Below, in pieces: positions 63,288 to 64,000 of a DNA stretch of 64,000 nucleotides. Positions within the stretch are counted from its first letter, which is position 1, and every line of letters starts with the position of its first letter. The notes under the pieces were generated by a model. It was given only the letters and a program-made list of their open reading frames with translations. It had not been told where the DNA came from and did no database searches. The stretch comes from Maribacter sp. BPC-D8. Lineage in GTDB: Bacteria; Bacteroidota; Bacteroidia; Flavobacteriales; Flavobacteriaceae. The DNA lies in NCBI RefSeq assembly GCF_035207705.1, contig NZ_CP128187.1, positions 1,736,001 to 1,800,000 on the forward strand, written 5' to 3'. The position numbers and the translations under genes were made by a program.

Positions 63288-64000
63288 TTACTTAATATAT
63301 TGAATCTCTTGTGCCTCTTCAACTGTTTCAGTATTCAAGAATCCTTGATCCTCCATCCACTGGTCACTATATATTTTACTCATATAGCGAGAACCATGAT
63401 CTGGAAAAATACATACAACGTTGCTATTTTCGTCAAATGTATTTAGTGCATCAAGTTGCTTAATAGCTTGCATTACCGCACCACTCGTATACCCAACAAA
63501 AATACCTTCTGTTTTAGAAATTTCTCTAGCTGTATGTGCACTTTCTGCATCGGTAACCTTTATAAACTCATCTATAGCACTAAAATCTGTTGCTCCAGGA
63601 ATAAGATTTTTACCCAAACCTTCTATTCTATACGGATAGATTTCGCTAGCATCTAATTTACCAGTTTCGTGATATTTCTTTAATACAGAACCAAAAGCAT
63701 CAACACCGATAACTTTAATATTCGGGTTTTGTTCTTTTAAGAAACGAGCTGTACCAGAAATAGTACCACCTGTACCACTACAAGCAATAAGGTGCGTTAT
63801 TTGTCCGCCAGTTTGTTCCCATATCTCAGGACCGGTAGATTTATAATGCGCTTCCATATTCAGCTTATTGAAATACTGATTAATATATATGGATCCTTTA
63901 GTTTCTTTGTGTAATCTCTTGGCAACCTCATAGTACGATCTTGGATCATCTGCACTAACGTGCGCCGGACATACATATACTTTAGCGCCCATAGAGCGAA
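63288..64000 (-). CDS. Cysteine synthase/cystathionine beta-synthase-like, cut by the window end
   Basis: The N-terminus lies beyond base 64000; the reading frame stays open through the last full codon, with Arg-Ser preceding the Met at 63992. The visible part has the PLP-phosphate loop [15 protein letters not shown] and the C-terminal [12 protein letters not shown] and [15 protein letters not shown], all typical of fold type II beta-synthases. In the same family are cysteine synthase and cystathionine beta-synthase; the part with the PLP Lys is missing from the window, so I cannot choose. It ends before a terminator. Confidence 0.87.
   Translation of the reverse strand, partial: RSMGAKVYVCPAHVSADDPRSYYEVAKRLHKETKGSIYINQYFNKLNMEAHYKSTGPEIWEQTGGQITHLIACSGTGGTISGTARFLKEQNPNIKVIGVDAFGSVLKKYHETGKLDASEIYPYRIEGLGKNLIPGATDFSAIDEFIKVTDAESAHTAREISKTEGIFVGYTSGAVMQAIKQLDALNTFDENSNVVCIFPDHGSRYMSKIYSDQWMEDQGFLNTETVEEAQEIQYIK

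Overview
The window looks like chromosomal DNA of a marine-type Flavobacteriaceae bacterium (Bacteroidota). The DNA is AT-rich. Several genes are preceded by the Bacteroidota -7 promoter element TAnnTTTG (for example TATCTTTG before uvrA). The gene set is typical of the group: DUF4834, YfhO, AI-2E family protein, BatA, a 193-residue ECF-type sigma factor, and serine palmitoyltransferase-like and cysteine synthase-like PLP enzymes. A genus close to Maribacter or Zobellia is a guess, not shown.

Region 1 (1 to about 28.9 kb) is accessory in character. About 35 genes lie on the + strand without a break. Most stand alone or in pairs, are 100-420 codons long and have 70-440 bp gaps. Few have a recognisable enzyme function. 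Several carry domains known from immunity proteins of bacterial polymorphic toxins (DUF2185/Imm33, Imm26) or families common in such clusters (DUF6882, a DUF6966-like protein, HEAT-like proteins). No toxin, Rhs/PAAR protein, integrase or transposase is seen. Mixed in are secreted proteins and lipoproteins (DKNYY, PQQ-like beta-propeller), a NADAR glycosidase, an SGNH hydrolase, a kinase-aminotransferase fusion, a DUF1275 membrane protein and, at the right edge, an overlapping HipA-like kinase/DUF3037 pair. Three intergenic regions (before 5211, 10478 and 11449) share a promoter-like repeat, which suggests duplicated or modular cassettes.

Region 2 (29-36 kb) holds adenosine deaminase, a convergent GAF histidine kinase, a tetrahydrobiopterin-type pterin module (6-pyruvoyl-tetrahydropterin synthase overlapping GTP cyclohydrolase I, with a perfect 12-bp inverted repeat at the promoter), a glutathione peroxidase, a photolyase/cryptochrome, and tRNA-Ser(TGA) with its terminator and a 113-bp tandem repeat downstream.

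Region 3 (36-64 kb) is mostly core genome. It contains a glycosyltransferase, an operon BatA - degenerate dihydroorotase - membrane protein - esterase, an MBL-fold hydrolase, a large conserved Bacteroidota protein of unknown function, thiol peroxidase (bcp) and a cysteine-free endonuclease III. Next come two tandem paralogous units, each a 193-aa sigma factor followed by a 47-aa protein, then uvrA, an Arg/Ser/Thr-rich secreted protein, RluA-type pseudouridine synthase and the AI-2E protein. A translationally coupled surface-polysaccharide operon (YfhO, glycosyltransferase, flippase) follows, then DUF4834, a beta-barrel protein, a GNAT-like protein, and two PLP enzymes at the right edge, the last cut by the window end. 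Strong hairpin terminators separate most of these units.
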